DNA from: an uncultured Methylococcaceae bacterium
GTDB lineage: Bacteria > Pseudomonadota > Gammaproteobacteria > Methylococcales > Methylomonadaceae
Direction: 5' to 3'
NCBI GenBank assembly: GCA_903917345.1
Contig: CAIXAE010000043.1
Coordinates: 62,001-126,000 of the forward strand
Length of the DNA stretch: 64,000 nucleotides
Shown here: in pieces, positions 53,942-63,037 of the stretch
How the letters are laid out: the number at the start of each line of letters is the position of its first letter
Position numbering within the stretch: the stretch's first letter is position 1
Program-made: the position numbers and the translations under genes
Notes under the pieces: model-generated
What the model saw: the letters and a program-made list of their open reading frames with translations, nothing else
Told to the model about the DNA's origin: nothing
Database searches by the model: none

Positions 53942-55213
53942 TTAAGAGGCCGCTAGCGCTTGCTCTAAATCAGCTAAAAGATCGTCAATGTGTTCTATAC
54001 CAATCGATAATCTAACCATTTCCTCAGTCACACCGGCTTTAACTAATTCAGCGGGTGATAATTGTCTATGCGTAGTAGAAGCCGGATGACAGGCTAATGA
54101 TTTAGCATCACCAATATTAACTAAGCGCGTGAACAATTTTAAGGCATCCTGAAAGTTCTCACCGGCTTTACGACCCTCTTTTAAACCAAAGGTCAAAATA
54201 CCTGACGCACGTCCACCCATGTATTTATCCACTAAAGGCTTATCGGCATGATCATCAAGCCCCGCATAATTAACCCAAGCAACTTTAGAATGACCTTTTA
54301 AAAATTGTGCTACTTTTAAAGCGTTTGAACAGATTCTATCCATACGTAAAGCTAAGGTTTCGATACCTTGCAAGATTAAGAATGAGTTAAAAGGTGAAAT
54401 AGCTGCACCCGTATTACGTAATGGCACTACGCGAGCACGTCCAATATAAGCAGCAGGCCCTAACGCTTCGGTATAAACCACACCATGATATGACACATCC
54501 GGCTCATTTAAACGCTTAAAACGCGCTTTATGTTCTGCCCATGGAAACTTGCCACTATCAACAATAACACCACCAATACTATTGCCGTGACCGCCTAAAT
54601 ACTTGGTTAAAGAGTGCACCACAATATCAGCACCATGCTCGATAGGACGACATAAATAGGGAGATGGTACTGTATTATCAACAATTAAAGGCACCCCATG
54701 ACGATGCGCAATGCCTGCTAACACTTCAAAGTCAGTAATATTACCTAAAGGATTGCCGACAGATTCACAAAAGATTGCCTTAGTTTTATCATCAATCAAC
54801 GCTTCAAAAGCACTTGGATCAGTCTGATCAGCAAAACGCACATCTATGCCATATTGTGGCAACGTATGGGCGAATAAATTATAGGTGCCACCATACAGTG
54901 TTGAAGCAGAGATGATGTTATCCCCAGCCTCAGCAATGGTCATAATGGCATAAGTGATAGCCGCCATACCCGATGCTAAGGCTAAACCTGCTAAGCCACC
55001 TTCTAATTCTGTCACCCGTTTTTCCAAGACATCCGTCGTCGGATTCATAATACGCGTATAGATATTACCGGCTACTTTTAGATCAAATAAATCAGCGCCA
55101 TGTTGCGTATCATCAAACGCATAAGATGTGGTTTGATAGATAGGTACCGCAACAGCTTTTGTTGTAGGATCGGGACTATAGCCCCCATGTACAGCTATGG
55201 TTTCTAATTTCAT
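53942..55213 (-). CDS. metY: O-acetylhomoserine sulfhydrylase / aminocarboxypropyltransferase
   Basis: PLP enzyme making homocysteine (or methionine with methanethiol) from O-acetylhomoserine. The 423-aa protein has 'YTRIMNPTTDVLEKRVTELE', 'ALASGMAAITYAIM', the PLP Asp in 'VPLIVDNTVPSPYL', and the PLP lysine in 'VVHSLTKYLGGHGNSIGG'. The length and N-terminus 'MKLETIAVHGGYSPDP' fit the OAH sulfhydrylase branch, not MetB/MetC. It starts 8 bp after a DUF4242 gene. Confidence 0.95.
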   Translation of the reverse strand: MKLETIAVHGGYSPDPTTKAVAVPIYQTTSYAFDDTQHGADLFDLKVAGNIYTRIMNPTTDVLEKRVTELEGGLAGLALASGMAAITYAIMTIAEAGDNIISASTLYGGTYNLFAHTLPQYGIDVRFADQTDPSAFEALIDDKTKAIFCESVGNPLGNITDFEVLAGIAHRHGVPLIVDNTVPSPYLCRPIEHGADIVVHSLTKYLGGHGNSIGGVIVDSGKFPWAEHKARFKRLNEPDVSYHGVVYTEALGPAAYIGRARVVPLRNTGAAISPFNSFLILQGIETLALRMDRICSNALKVAQFLKGHSKVAWVNYAGLDDHADKPLVDKYMGGRASGILTFGLKEGRKAGENFQDALKLFTRLVNIGDAKSLACHPASTTHRQLSPAELVKAGVTEEMVRLSIGIEHIDDLLADLEQALAAS

Positions 55214-55221
55214 ATGACCTA

Positions 55222-55497
55222 TTAACCTTCTGCAGTCGTTGGGTCAATCATCGTTTTAATTTCAGCCACAGAATTAGCCGGAAAACCACCTTGCTCTGCA
55301 TGTGCTCTGACTGTTGCTTCATCGGGCGCAATATAAACACAATACACTTTATTGTCGGTTACGTAACTTTCTACCCATTGAATTTTAGGACCCATATCAG
55401 AAAGGATACCGCAAGATTTTTGCGATATACCTTGTAAATCTTGCGCTGTTAAAGCACCTGCACCTGGTATTTCACGTTCTATAATATATTTTGGCAT
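55222..55497 (-). CDS. DUF4242 family small protein
   Basis: 91-aa protein with the DUF4242 (SCO4226-like, nickel-binding in the one characterised case) ferredoxin-like fold: 'KYIIEREIPGAGALTAQDLQ', 'IQWVESYVTDNKVYCVYIAP', 'HAEQGGFPANSVAEIKTMID'. The ATG at 55497 lies eight bases after AGGAG; a TTG two codons upstream is too close to it. It heads a two-gene transcript with metY. Metal binding or a role in sulfur assimilation is speculative. Confidence 0.8.
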   Translation of the reverse strand: MPKYIIEREIPGAGALTAQDLQGISQKSCGILSDMGPKIQWVESYVTDNKVYCVYIAPDEATVRAHAEQGGFPANSVAEIKTMIDPTTAEG

Positions 55498-55706
55498 GTT
55501 CAAATCTCCTCAGTTATGGTTAGTTAAGTACCGCATGGCGTGTATTATTCTGGTTTTTCAAGCCTTATGCGTCCGCGAATAATATGACTGCGAGTCTTAC
55601 TTTGTCAAAGACTATTTAAAAGACGCCAACCAATCGATTTATAGACAATTTTATGTAGCGTTAATGCTAGAATCTTAGCCTGTTTAGCTTCAATCCTATA
55701 AAATAG

Positions 55707-56078
55707 ATGAAAACGCCCCTAGTAGACATTAAAAAAGCTTTAGAAAACGCCTTACTGCATGACGGCAGCATGGAGCAACTCTTATATGAATATGAGTTTG
55801 AAGATATTTTGCCCGAGTTAGTAGAAACGCTGACGGCCGATAAAGACGATTACTTATACGCCATCACCACACATAAAAATGACATTACCGGCATTGAAGA
55901 TACGGCTATGGTGTTAATTGAAGCGTCTGGCGAAACCTATATCAATGAGTTGGCCAGAGATAAACTTAAAGAAATATGGGATGGGGCTTATGTAAAAAAC
56001 ATAAAGCAATTAATCCCTGATTATGCAAAACAACTGCATGAGGGTGACTTACCCATGAATGGCCTTAAAGCCGTTTAA
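55707..56078 (+). CDS. Hypothetical acidic protein, 123 aa
   Basis: I do not recognise this protein. It is acidic, largely helical in appearance and without signal peptide or membrane segment: 'VDIKKALENALLHDGSMEQL', 'YEYEFEDILPELVETLTAD', 'GIEDTAMVLIEASGETYINE'. The codon use is like that of its neighbours, and the frame starts 203 bp after the DUF4242 gene on the opposite strand. Its stop overlaps the yggS stop by 4 bp in a convergent arrangement. Confidence 0.65.
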   Translation: MKTPLVDIKKALENALLHDGSMEQLLYEYEFEDILPELVETLTADKDDYLYAITTHKNDITGIEDTAMVLIEASGETYINELARDKLKEIWDGAYVKNIKQLIPDYAKQLHEGDLPMNGLKAV

Positions 56079-56752
56079 GCTCTCGCTCCAAAAAGTGCCG
56101 TGCCGATGCGCACAATAGTGGAACCCTCTGCTATCGCGGCATTTAAATCGGCACTCATCCCGAAAGAAAAAGTGTCTAAGGCTGAATTATTTAGCGCTAC
56201 AACCGATGCACGAAGCGCCTTAAAGGGCTGGCGCTGTTTCTCAAAATCCAATTCCGGCTCAGGTACCGCCATGACACCGCGTAAAATCAGATTAGGTAAA
56301 GCAGCAACTGACTGAGTCAGTTCAGCCAACTCTGCCAAGCGAATACCCGATTTAGTCTGTTCATCACTGATATTAACCTGTAGACAAATGTTTAAAGGCG
56401 GTAAGGTATTAGCGCGTTGATCACTTAAACGCTGCGCAATTCTAAAACTATCTACACTATGCACCCAAGAAAAGTGATTGGCAATCAGCTTGGTTTTATT
56501 GGATTGAATAGGCCCAATAAAATGCCAGGTAATGTCGTAAGCGCCTAACTCCTTTTGTTTACCCAGGACTTCTTGGCAGTAGTTCTCACCAAAGTGACGT
56601 TGCCCTGCTTGATAAGCTTTTGCAATCGCTTGCGCGCTTTTCGTTTTACTCACCGCAAGCAATAAAACATCCCCCGGCAATCGTGCATAACGTTGTTCAG
56701 CTTGAGAGATTTGCAGCAGAATGTCATTTAATTGGTTTTTAATCATCATCAA
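56075..56752 (-). CDS. yggS: PLP homeostasis protein YggS/PLPBP
   Basis: PLP-binding protein that maintains vitamin B6 and amino-acid balance; no catalytic activity is known. The 225-aa single TIM barrel of the alanine racemase fold has the PLP lysine in 'LLLAVSKTKSAQAIAKAY', then 'HFGENYCQEVLGKQ', 'WHFIGPIQSNKTKLIANHF', 'SFGMSADLNAAIAEGSTIVR' and 'IGTALFGAR'. Three Met codons stand at the start. Divergent from pilT, a conserved gammaproteobacterial pairing. Confidence 0.95.
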   Translation of the reverse strand: MMMIKNQLNDILLQISQAEQRYARLPGDVLLLAVSKTKSAQAIAKAYQAGQRHFGENYCQEVLGKQKELGAYDITWHFIGPIQSNKTKLIANHFSWVHSVDSFRIAQRLSDQRANTLPPLNICLQVNISDEQTKSGIRLAELAELTQSVAALPNLILRGVMAVPEPELDFEKQRQPFKALRASVVALNNSALDTFSFGMSADLNAAIAEGSTIVRIGTALFGARA

Positions 56753-57136
56753 TCAGGTAGAAAAAGAATACCTTTTAATTCTAGCTGATATCTTGGGTAT
56801 CAGCGCATAAAAAAGCCAAACTTTCATTCATGACTATCCCAATACTTGAGAGTTAGTATCGTCGTACTAAAGGGTGTGTTTTCAACACAAAAGAGATGCT
56901 TATAGTGATAATACTGATGTGTTATTGAAAATAATCAGTGTTTGTTTCGCACGGTAATTTCAAAATCAGCACATCGTTGGATAACTCATCATCTTTAGCT
57001 ATTAACTGTTTATAGTGTTACTGTGTGCTGTAAACCTTTAGCATAAGCTAAAGTGCAACGCTTTATAACTATAGGCTGGACAGCATGCCCCACAACAATA
57101 GTTATAGAATCCTATTCGCGTATCTAGAGAAACGCT
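56753..57136. promoter_or_regulatory. 384-bp yggS/pilT divergent spacer with inverted repeats
   Basis: Contains the promoters for yggS and pilT. Two inverted repeats stand near pilT: CTTTAGC-N4-GCTAAAG (57036-57053), and TATAACTAT (57064-57072) with ATAGTTATA (57098-57106) enclosing a GC-richer centre. A 20-codon frame from the ATG at 57085 runs across the pilT start in another frame; it may be chance. The long spacer and paired hairpins suggest a structured leader. No named RNA family was recognised. Confidence 0.4.
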
Positions 57137-58168
57137 ATGGATATTAACGCATTATTAGCTTTATCCATTAAGAATAGCGCTTCTGATTTACATTTATCAG
57201 CAGGACTACCGCCGATGATGCGCATTGATGGGGATATCAAAAACATCAATGAAATAGCCTTAGATGATGTCTCCGTAAAGGCCTTAATTGATAGCGTGAT
57301 GAATGATAAACAGCGTGTGGACTATCAATCGCTGTTAGAAACAGACTTTTCGTTTAGCCTATCAGGAACAGGTCGCTTTCGAGTCAATGCCTTTAATCAA
57401 CACAGGGGATCTGCGGCTGTTTTTAGAACGATTCCTGAAATCATACCTACTTTAAAAGAGTTACAAGCACCTACACTTTTTGAAGACCTCACTACTAAAC
57501 CGCGCGGCCTCATATTAGTCACCGGCCCAACGGGTTCTGGTAAATCTACTACCTTAGCCGCCTTAATTAATCATATTAATAATAGAGATTGTGCGCATAT
57601 TATAACCATTGAAGACCCCATTGAGTTTGTACATAGCAGTAACAAATGCTTAATCAACCAAAGAGAAGTGCATCGAGATACTTTAGGCTTTAATGAAGCT
57701 TTACGTTCTGCCTTACGTGAAGACCCTAATGTTATTATGATCGGCGAAATGCGCGACCTAGAAACCATCAGGTTGGCTCTAACTGCCGCAGAAACAGGGC
57801 ATCTAGTGTTTGCTACTTTACACACCAGCTCAGCCGCTAAAGCCATCGATAGAATTATTGATGTGTTTCCGGCAGAAGAAAAAGACATGATTCGAGGTAT
57901 GCTTTCAGAATCATTACAAGCAGTTATCTCACAAACGCTAGTCAAAAAGATAGGCGATGGGCGAATAGCGGCTTATGAAATTATGATAGGTACCGCCGCT
58001 ATTAGAAACTTAATTAGAGAAGCCAAGGTTGCCCAAATGTATTCAGCGATACAAACAGGCCGTAAAGACGGCATGCAAACATTAGATCAAAGTTTAAAAG
58101 AATTAATGGATAAGGGTTTGATCACTACAGAAGAAGCCTCAGTTAAAGCGGTTAATAAAACACTTTAA
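57137..58168 (+). CDS. pilT: Type IV pilus retraction ATPase PilT
   Basis: Hexameric ATPase that depolymerises type IV pili for twitching and DNA uptake. The 343-aa protein (P. aeruginosa 344) has Walker A 'VTGPTGSGKSTTLAAL', Asp box 'TIEDPIEFVH', Walker B 'ALREDPNVIMIGEMRD', His box 'TAAETGHLVFATLHTSSAAK' and the PilT-specific 'AIRNLIREAKVAQM' near the C-terminus, which separates it from PilU and PilB. No pilU follows: the next gene is convergent trpC. With dprA, it hints at natural transformation capacity. Confidence 0.95.
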   Translation: MDINALLALSIKNSASDLHLSAGLPPMMRIDGDIKNINEIALDDVSVKALIDSVMNDKQRVDYQSLLETDFSFSLSGTGRFRVNAFNQHRGSAAVFRTIPEIIPTLKELQAPTLFEDLTTKPRGLILVTGPTGSGKSTTLAALINHINNRDCAHIITIEDPIEFVHSSNKCLINQREVHRDTLGFNEALRSALREDPNVIMIGEMRDLETIRLALTAAETGHLVFATLHTSSAAKAIDRIIDVFPAEEKDMIRGMLSESLQAVISQTLVKKIGDGRIAAYEIMIGTAAIRNLIREAKVAQMYSAIQTGRKDGMQTLDQSLKELMDKGLITTEEASVKAVNKTL

Positions 58169-58175
58169 CTGAGGC
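58136..58175. terminator. 13-bp hairpin over the pilT stop codon
   Basis: A perfect inverted repeat, GCCTCAGTTAAAG (58136-58148) and CTTTAACTGAGGC (58163-58175), with a 14-base loop; the right arm contains the pilT TAA. It lies between convergent pilT and trpC and can form in either transcript. No U-run follows, so it may act in mRNA stabilisation as well as termination. Confidence 0.6.
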
Positions 58176-58191
58176 TGTTCAAGAAAAATAT

Positions 58192-58992
58192 TTATAAAGA
58201 AAACAACTCGCGCATCTTACGACCAGGGCTTTCTGCCCGCATAAACGCTTCGCCCACTAAGAAAGTATAAATATCATTATCCAACATCAATTGCACATCT
58301 GCTTGGGTATGAATACCGCTTTCTGTCACAATCAATCTATCCGCAGGAATTTGTGCTTTTAGGCTTAAAGTGGTTTGTAAATCTGTCGCAAAGGTTCTTA
58401 AATTACGATTATTAATACCGATTAATTTAGTCTCTAAAGTCAACGCTCTTTGTAGCTCTTCAGCGTCATGCACTTCTACTAAGACATCCATGCCGAGCTT
58501 TACGGCCACATCATGCAACTCATGCATTAAGACATCGTCTAACGCAGCGGCTATCAATAAAATACAATCAGCCCCTAAAGCACGCGCTTCATAAATTTGA
58601 TAGGCATCAATCATGAAGTCTTTTCTTAACACAGGCAATGGGCAACGCTCTCTCACCATTTGTAAGTAGGCTTCTGACCCCTGAAAAAACTCTTTATCGG
58701 TTAGCACTGATAAACAAGCCGCGCCATTCATCGCATAATCTTGCCCAATATACACAGGTTGAAAGTTTTCTCTGATCACACCTTGGCTAGGCGAGGCTTT
58801 TTTAATCTCCGCAATAATGGCTGGCTTTTTAACGAGTGTCTTAGCTTGTAATGCATTATAAAAACCTCTGGGTTTTTCAACGCCTGAAGCAATTTCTTCT
58901 AGATTAGCGATAGGCATGCCTAACTTGCGTCGGGCCACTTCTTCGTCTTTCTTTGCCAAAATCGTTTTTAAAATATCAGGGGTATCACTCAT
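58192..58992 (-). CDS. trpC: Indole-3-glycerol phosphate synthase
   Basis: Ring closure of CdRP to indole-3-glycerol phosphate in tryptophan synthesis. The 266-aa monofunctional TIM barrel has '[20 protein letters not shown]', '[16 protein letters not shown]', '[20 protein letters not shown]', '[12 protein letters not shown]' and '[13 protein letters not shown]'. It is not fused to TrpF as in enterics. Last of the trpE-G-D-C series, 15 bp after trpD. Confidence 0.97.
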   Translation of the reverse strand: MSDTPDILKTILAKKDEEVARRKLGMPIANLEEIASGVEKPRGFYNALQAKTLVKKPAIIAEIKKASPSQGVIRENFQPVYIGQDYAMNGAACLSVLTDKEFFQGSEAYLQMVRERCPLPVLRKDFMIDAYQIYEARALGADCILLIAAALDDVLMHELHDVAVKLGMDVLVEVHDAEELQRALTLETKLIGINNRNLRTFATDLQTTLSLKAQIPADRLIVTESGIHTQADVQLMLDNDIYTFLVGEAFMRAESPGRKMRELFSL

Positions 58993-59007
58993 AATCTTTC
59001 TTATTAT

Positions 59008-60024
59008 TTAATGTGTTTTTGAATAGGCGATTAAGGCATCGAATTTGGCTTTTGCTGCACCCGTTGCAATCACTTCTTGAGCTTTCTGTATTCCATCGGC
59101 CAACGTATCCGTAATATTGGCAGCATAAATTGCCGCACCGGCATTTAACAGCACGATATCTTTAGCCGCACTAGGCGTATTATTCAATACCGATTCGACC
59201 ATAACCAAGCTGGATGCGGCATCGGTCACCGCTAAATCTTTTAGATAAGCGCGTTTAAAACCAAATTGTTCTGGACTGATAGTGTAAGTCAATATTTGCC
59301 CTGCCTTAAGTTCGGCTACATGGGTGTCAGAAGCTATGCTAATTTCATCTAAACCATCTTCAGCATTAACCACCAAAACATGCTGACTGCCGAGTTTCTT
59401 TAAGACTTGCGCTAAAGGTTCTACCCAGTCCTTAGCAAACACGCCAATAAGTTGGTTGGGGGCAGATGCAGGATTTGATAAAGGTCCTAAAAGATTGAAC
59501 AGGGTTCTGACGCCCATTTCTTTACGAACTGTAATAGTGTGCTTCATCGCGCCATGATGCTTAGGTGCAAATAAAAAGCCCACACCAATGTTATTAACGC
59601 ATTGCACCACTTGTTCGGTGGTTAAGTCTAAACTAACACCCGCCACTTCTAATAAATCCGCACTACCACAGGTACTGGATACCGAACGATTACCATGCTT
59701 GGCAACCTGCCCACCCGCTGCAGCAACCACAAACGCGCAGGTAGTAGAAATATTAAAAGTATTAGCACCATCACCACCGGTGCCACAAGTATCAATGACA
59801 TGATCGCCTTTAATATCAACTTTGTTGGCAAGTTCTCGCATGACTTCTACTGCGGCGGCAATTTCATCAATGCTTTCACCTTTACAGCGTAAAGCAATCA
59901 AAAATGCCGACATTTGTGCATCAGTCACCTGTCCGGACATAATTAAACGCATCACCGCACGCATTTCGCCCGTGCTTAGATTTTGTTTATTCAGCAAGGT
60001 TTGGATGGCTTGTTGTATCGTCAT
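59008..60024 (-). CDS. trpD: Anthranilate phosphoribosyltransferase
   Basis: Joins anthranilate to PRPP. The 338-aa protein has the PRPP loop '[18 protein letters not shown]', '[20 protein letters not shown]', '[17 protein letters not shown]' and '[20 protein letters not shown]'. It is separate from TrpG, as usual outside the enterics. It is 34 bp downstream of trpG. Confidence 0.97.
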   Translation of the reverse strand: MTIQQAIQTLLNKQNLSTGEMRAVMRLIMSGQVTDAQMSAFLIALRCKGESIDEIAAAVEVMRELANKVDIKGDHVIDTCGTGGDGANTFNISTTCAFVVAAAGGQVAKHGNRSVSSTCGSADLLEVAGVSLDLTTEQVVQCVNNIGVGFLFAPKHHGAMKHTITVRKEMGVRTLFNLLGPLSNPASAPNQLIGVFAKDWVEPLAQVLKKLGSQHVLVVNAEDGLDEISIASDTHVAELKAGQILTYTISPEQFGFKRAYLKDLAVTDAASSLVMVESVLNNTPSAAKDIVLLNAGAAIYAANITDTLADGIQKAQEVIATGAAKAKFDALIAYSKTH

Positions 60025-60058
60025 TATTTAAATCGTAGAAGATAATTCTCTGAGAGAG

Positions 60059-60649
60059 TTATCTGACTAAGAAGTTTCTTAGTAAATCATGACCGTGTTC
60101 GGTCAAAATTGATTCGGGGTGAAACTGTACGCCCTCAATATCCAGCATTTTATGTCTCACACCCATAATTTCATCCAACTGCCCTGTTTCGTCTTGCGTC
60201 CAAGCAGTTACCTCTAAACACTCAGGCAAGGTGGATTGCTCAATGACTAAAGAATGATAACGCGTCGCGGTAAAAGGGTTAGTTAAGCCTTTAAACACGC
60301 CAATATCTTGATGATAAACCGCAGAGGTTTTTCCGTGCATGATATGTTTAGCATGAATAATATTGCCTCCAAACGCATAGCCAATACTTTGATGCCCTAA
60401 GCACACGCCCAAGATAGGATATTTACCGGCAAACTTTAAAATAGCTTCCACCGATATACCCGCTTCTTTAGGAGTACAAGGACCGGGGGAAATCACAATT
60501 TTATCGGGATTTAAGGCTTCTATATCAGCCACGGTCACTTGATCATTACGCACTACAGTAACGTCTGCACCCAATTCACCAAAATATTGAACTAGGTTAT
60601 ATGTAAAGGAATCGTAGTTATCAACCATCACTACTTTTACTGCGCTCAT
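60059..60649 (-). CDS. trpG: Anthranilate synthase glutamine amidotransferase subunit
   Basis: Supplies ammonia from glutamine to TrpE. The 196-aa class I amidotransferase has '[19 protein letters not shown]', the nucleophile C83 in '[18 protein letters not shown]' and the His-Glu pair in '[15 protein letters not shown]'. Its ATG overlaps the trpE stop by 4 bp (60646-60649), so the two subunits are coupled. It may also serve aminodeoxychorismate synthase (PabA role), as in related bacteria; this cannot be judged here. Confidence 0.96.
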   Translation of the reverse strand: MSAVKVVMVDNYDSFTYNLVQYFGELGADVTVVRNDQVTVADIEALNPDKIVISPGPCTPKEAGISVEAILKFAGKYPILGVCLGHQSIGYAFGGNIIHAKHIMHGKTSAVYHQDIGVFKGLTNPFTATRYHSLVIEQSTLPECLEVTAWTQDETGQLDEIMGVRHKMLDIEGVQFHPESILTEHGHDLLRNFLVR

Positions 60650-62133
60650 GCTTGCTCTCCTTCCAGTCCTGCTTCTGCCATACTAACGGCACGGAATATA
60701 GCACGACCTTTATTCATGGTTTCGTCCCACTCGCTTCTCGGTACAGAATCATAAACGATACCAGCACCCGCTTGGATATGTAAGGTTTTATCTTTAATAA
60801 CAGCGGTTCTAATGGCAATAGCCGTGTCTAAATTACCCGACCAAGCAATGTAACCCACAGCACCCGAATAAATACCGCGTTTAACGGGCTCTAATTCATC
60901 AATAATTTCCATTGCTCTGATTTTAGGCGCACCACTGACTGTACCTGCAGGGAAAGTCGCTGCTAAAACATCAAAAGCATTTTTACCTGGCTGCAAGGTA
61001 CCGGTCACATTAGACACAATGTGCATCACATGCGAGTAACGCTCGACTATCATTTTATCAGTCAGTTGCACTGAACCACACACAGAAACTCTACCTGCAT
61101 CATTACGGCCTAAATCGATCAACATCAAATGTTCAGCTATCTCTTTAGGATCCGCTAATAATTCCTGCTCAAGCGCAATATCGAGCTCTGGCGTAGCACC
61201 CCGACGACGTGTGCCTGCAATTGGTCTTACCGTTACCGTATCATCTTCTAACCTAACTAATATCTCAGGTGATGAGCCCACGATATGAAAGTCATCAAGG
61301 TTAAGATAAAACATGTAAGGAGATGGATTTAAGCAGCGTAAAGAACGGTATAAATTTAACGGAGATGCGCTATAAGGAATAGACATGCGTTGAGACAATA
61401 CGACCTGCATAATGTCGCCATCAGTTATGTAATCTTTAGCTTTTAATACCGCGTCTTCAAACCCTTGTTGCGTAAAGCCCGATACGAAATCGGCCTCTTC
61501 TACCTTACGAGACTGGCTATTCTTTTCTGGCTTTGCTAATACATCACGTAATTTAAAGGCTAACTCATTCACTCTAGCTAATGCGCGATTATAGGCATCG
61601 TCTTCATTAGGGTTAGCATGAGTCAACAATAAAACTTTACCCGACAAGTTATCAAATACCAGAATTTCTTCCGACACCATTAATAAAATATCAGGACAGC
61701 CCAACGGATCAGACTTTTCTACACCGCGTAAACGCGGTTCAATGTAACGAATGGTTTCATAACCAAAGTATCCTACTAGCCCACCATTAAATCGAGGTAA
61801 ATCTGCTATATCGGGTACTTTATAACATTGTTTGAATTCTTCTATCCAGACTAATGGATTTTCATGTGCTAATTCTTCTAGAATCTGCGCATTCTTTTCG
61901 ACACGAATTTGATTACCATGTATCTTAACGACGGTTTGACACGGCAAACCGATAATTGAATAACGGCCCCATTGCTCACCCCCATGCACTGATTCAAATA
62001 AATATGAATAAGCGCCATCAGCCAGCTTTAAATAGGCACTTAAAGGCGTATCTAAATCAGCCAACACTTCGCGACTCACCGGAATACGGTTATAGCCTTG
62101 CTGGGCATAAAGATTAAATTGTTCTGGAGTCAT
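60646..62133 (-). CDS. trpE: Anthranilate synthase component I
   Basis: Converts chorismate to anthranilate and is the feedback-controlled first step of tryptophan synthesis. The ATG at 62133 gives 495 aa starting '[20 protein letters not shown]', as in pseudomonads; the longer frame begins with a TTG at 62172. The N-terminal region has '[19 protein letters not shown]', around the tryptophan-binding LLES-type element. The catalytic half carries '[20 protein letters not shown]', '[14 protein letters not shown]' and '[18 protein letters not shown]'. Confidence 0.97.
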   Translation of the reverse strand: MTPEQFNLYAQQGYNRIPVSREVLADLDTPLSAYLKLADGAYSYLFESVHGGEQWGRYSIIGLPCQTVVKIHGNQIRVEKNAQILEELAHENPLVWIEEFKQCYKVPDIADLPRFNGGLVGYFGYETIRYIEPRLRGVEKSDPLGCPDILLMVSEEILVFDNLSGKVLLLTHANPNEDDAYNRALARVNELAFKLRDVLAKPEKNSQSRKVEEADFVSGFTQQGFEDAVLKAKDYITDGDIMQVVLSQRMSIPYSASPLNLYRSLRCLNPSPYMFYLNLDDFHIVGSSPEILVRLEDDTVTVRPIAGTRRRGATPELDIALEQELLADPKEIAEHLMLIDLGRNDAGRVSVCGSVQLTDKMIVERYSHVMHIVSNVTGTLQPGKNAFDVLAATFPAGTVSGAPKIRAMEIIDELEPVKRGIYSGAVGYIAWSGNLDTAIAIRTAVIKDKTLHIQAGAGIVYDSVPRSEWDETMNKGRAIFRAVSMAEAGLEGEQA

Positions 62134-62224
62134 GGTGATTTTGTTATACAACGTATCAATAGTGTTTGGCAAAATTCGTATGCACTGAGTATTTTAAAAA
62201 TACTTTGCTCTATATCGATTTTAT

Positions 62225-62255
62225 AACCCTGTCAGAAAAATCTAACAGGGTTTTT
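62225..62255. terminator. Hairpin between rpe and trpE
   Basis: AACCCTGT (62225-62232) pairs with ACAGGGTT (62245-62252), and AGA/TCT pair inside across one mismatch. A T-run follows on the plus strand only, though both flanking genes read on the minus strand. In the minus direction it could pause, attenuate or process the rpe-trp message. No Trp-rich leader peptide is present in the spacer. Confidence 0.55.
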
Positions 62256-62266
62256 AGCTTTAAAGT

Positions 62267-62938
62267 TTAAACGGCTAATGCCAATTCAGCCCGCATTTCA
62301 TCAATCACTTTTTTATAATCTGGTTGATTGAAGATAGCTGAGCCTGCTACAAATGTATCAGCCCCTGCCGCTTTAATTTCACGAATGTTGTCAGTTTTTA
62401 CGCCACCGTCAATTTCTAAACGAATGTTTAAACCACTGTCATCAATCCTGCTTCTTACTTGACGTAATTTATCTAAAGCTGATGGGATAAATGATTGCCC
62501 ACCAAAACCAGGGTTAACTGACATCAATAAAATCATGTCTAATTTGTCCATTACATAATCTAAATAATGCAAAGGAGTACCTGGGTTAAATACTAAACCT
62601 GCTTTACAGCCATTGTCTTTAATTAATTGTAAAGTACGGTCAATATGTACAGATGCTTCAGGGTGAAAAGTAATGATACTTGCACCGGCTTTTGCAAAGT
62701 CTGGAATTAAACGATCCACAGGCTCAACCATTAAATGTACATCAATAGGAGCAGTAACACCGTGTTTTCTTAACGCTTCACAGACTAAGGGGCCGATAGT
62801 TAAATTAGGCACGAAATGATTATCCATCACATCAAAATGCACTATATCAGCACCCGCAGCTAAAACGTTATCTACTTCTTCACCTAATTTAGCGAAATTG
62901 GCTGACAAGATGGAAGGAGCAATCCAATTTTCGTTCAT
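62267..62938 (-). CDS. rpe: Ribulose-phosphate 3-epimerase
   Basis: Interconverts ribulose-5-phosphate and xylulose-5-phosphate in the pentose phosphate pathway. The 223-aa TIM barrel has '[20 protein letters not shown]', '[19 protein letters not shown]' with metal ligands, '[15 protein letters not shown]', '[20 protein letters not shown]' and '[19 protein letters not shown]'. It precedes trpE, the usual non-enteric arrangement, but the gph phosphatase gene commonly between them is missing. Confidence 0.97.
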   Translation of the reverse strand: MNENWIAPSILSANFAKLGEEVDNVLAAGADIVHFDVMDNHFVPNLTIGPLVCEALRKHGVTAPIDVHLMVEPVDRLIPDFAKAGASIITFHPEASVHIDRTLQLIKDNGCKAGLVFNPGTPLHYLDYVMDKLDMILLMSVNPGFGGQSFIPSALDKLRQVRSRIDDSGLNIRLEIDGGVKTDNIREIKAAGADTFVAGSAIFNQPDYKKVIDEMRAELALAV

Positions 62939-63037
62939 ATTCTGTTCCTCAGTGTAAAATTGTATATTATATCTTTTTTTTAGCCGTTGATCTTGTTATA
63001 AAACAACAGCCTTAACATCATACAGGAAACCTATTCA

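Noticed and set aside
55498-55706. SAM or SAH riboswitch upstream of DUF4242-metY
   Set aside because: I looked for a conserved core with kink-turn and terminator stem and saw no pattern I could match; absence of a known class is not proof.
62173-62266. trp leader peptide and attenuator
   Set aside because: No short frame with tandem Trp codons is present on the minus strand before trpE, so only an unspecific hairpin is reported.
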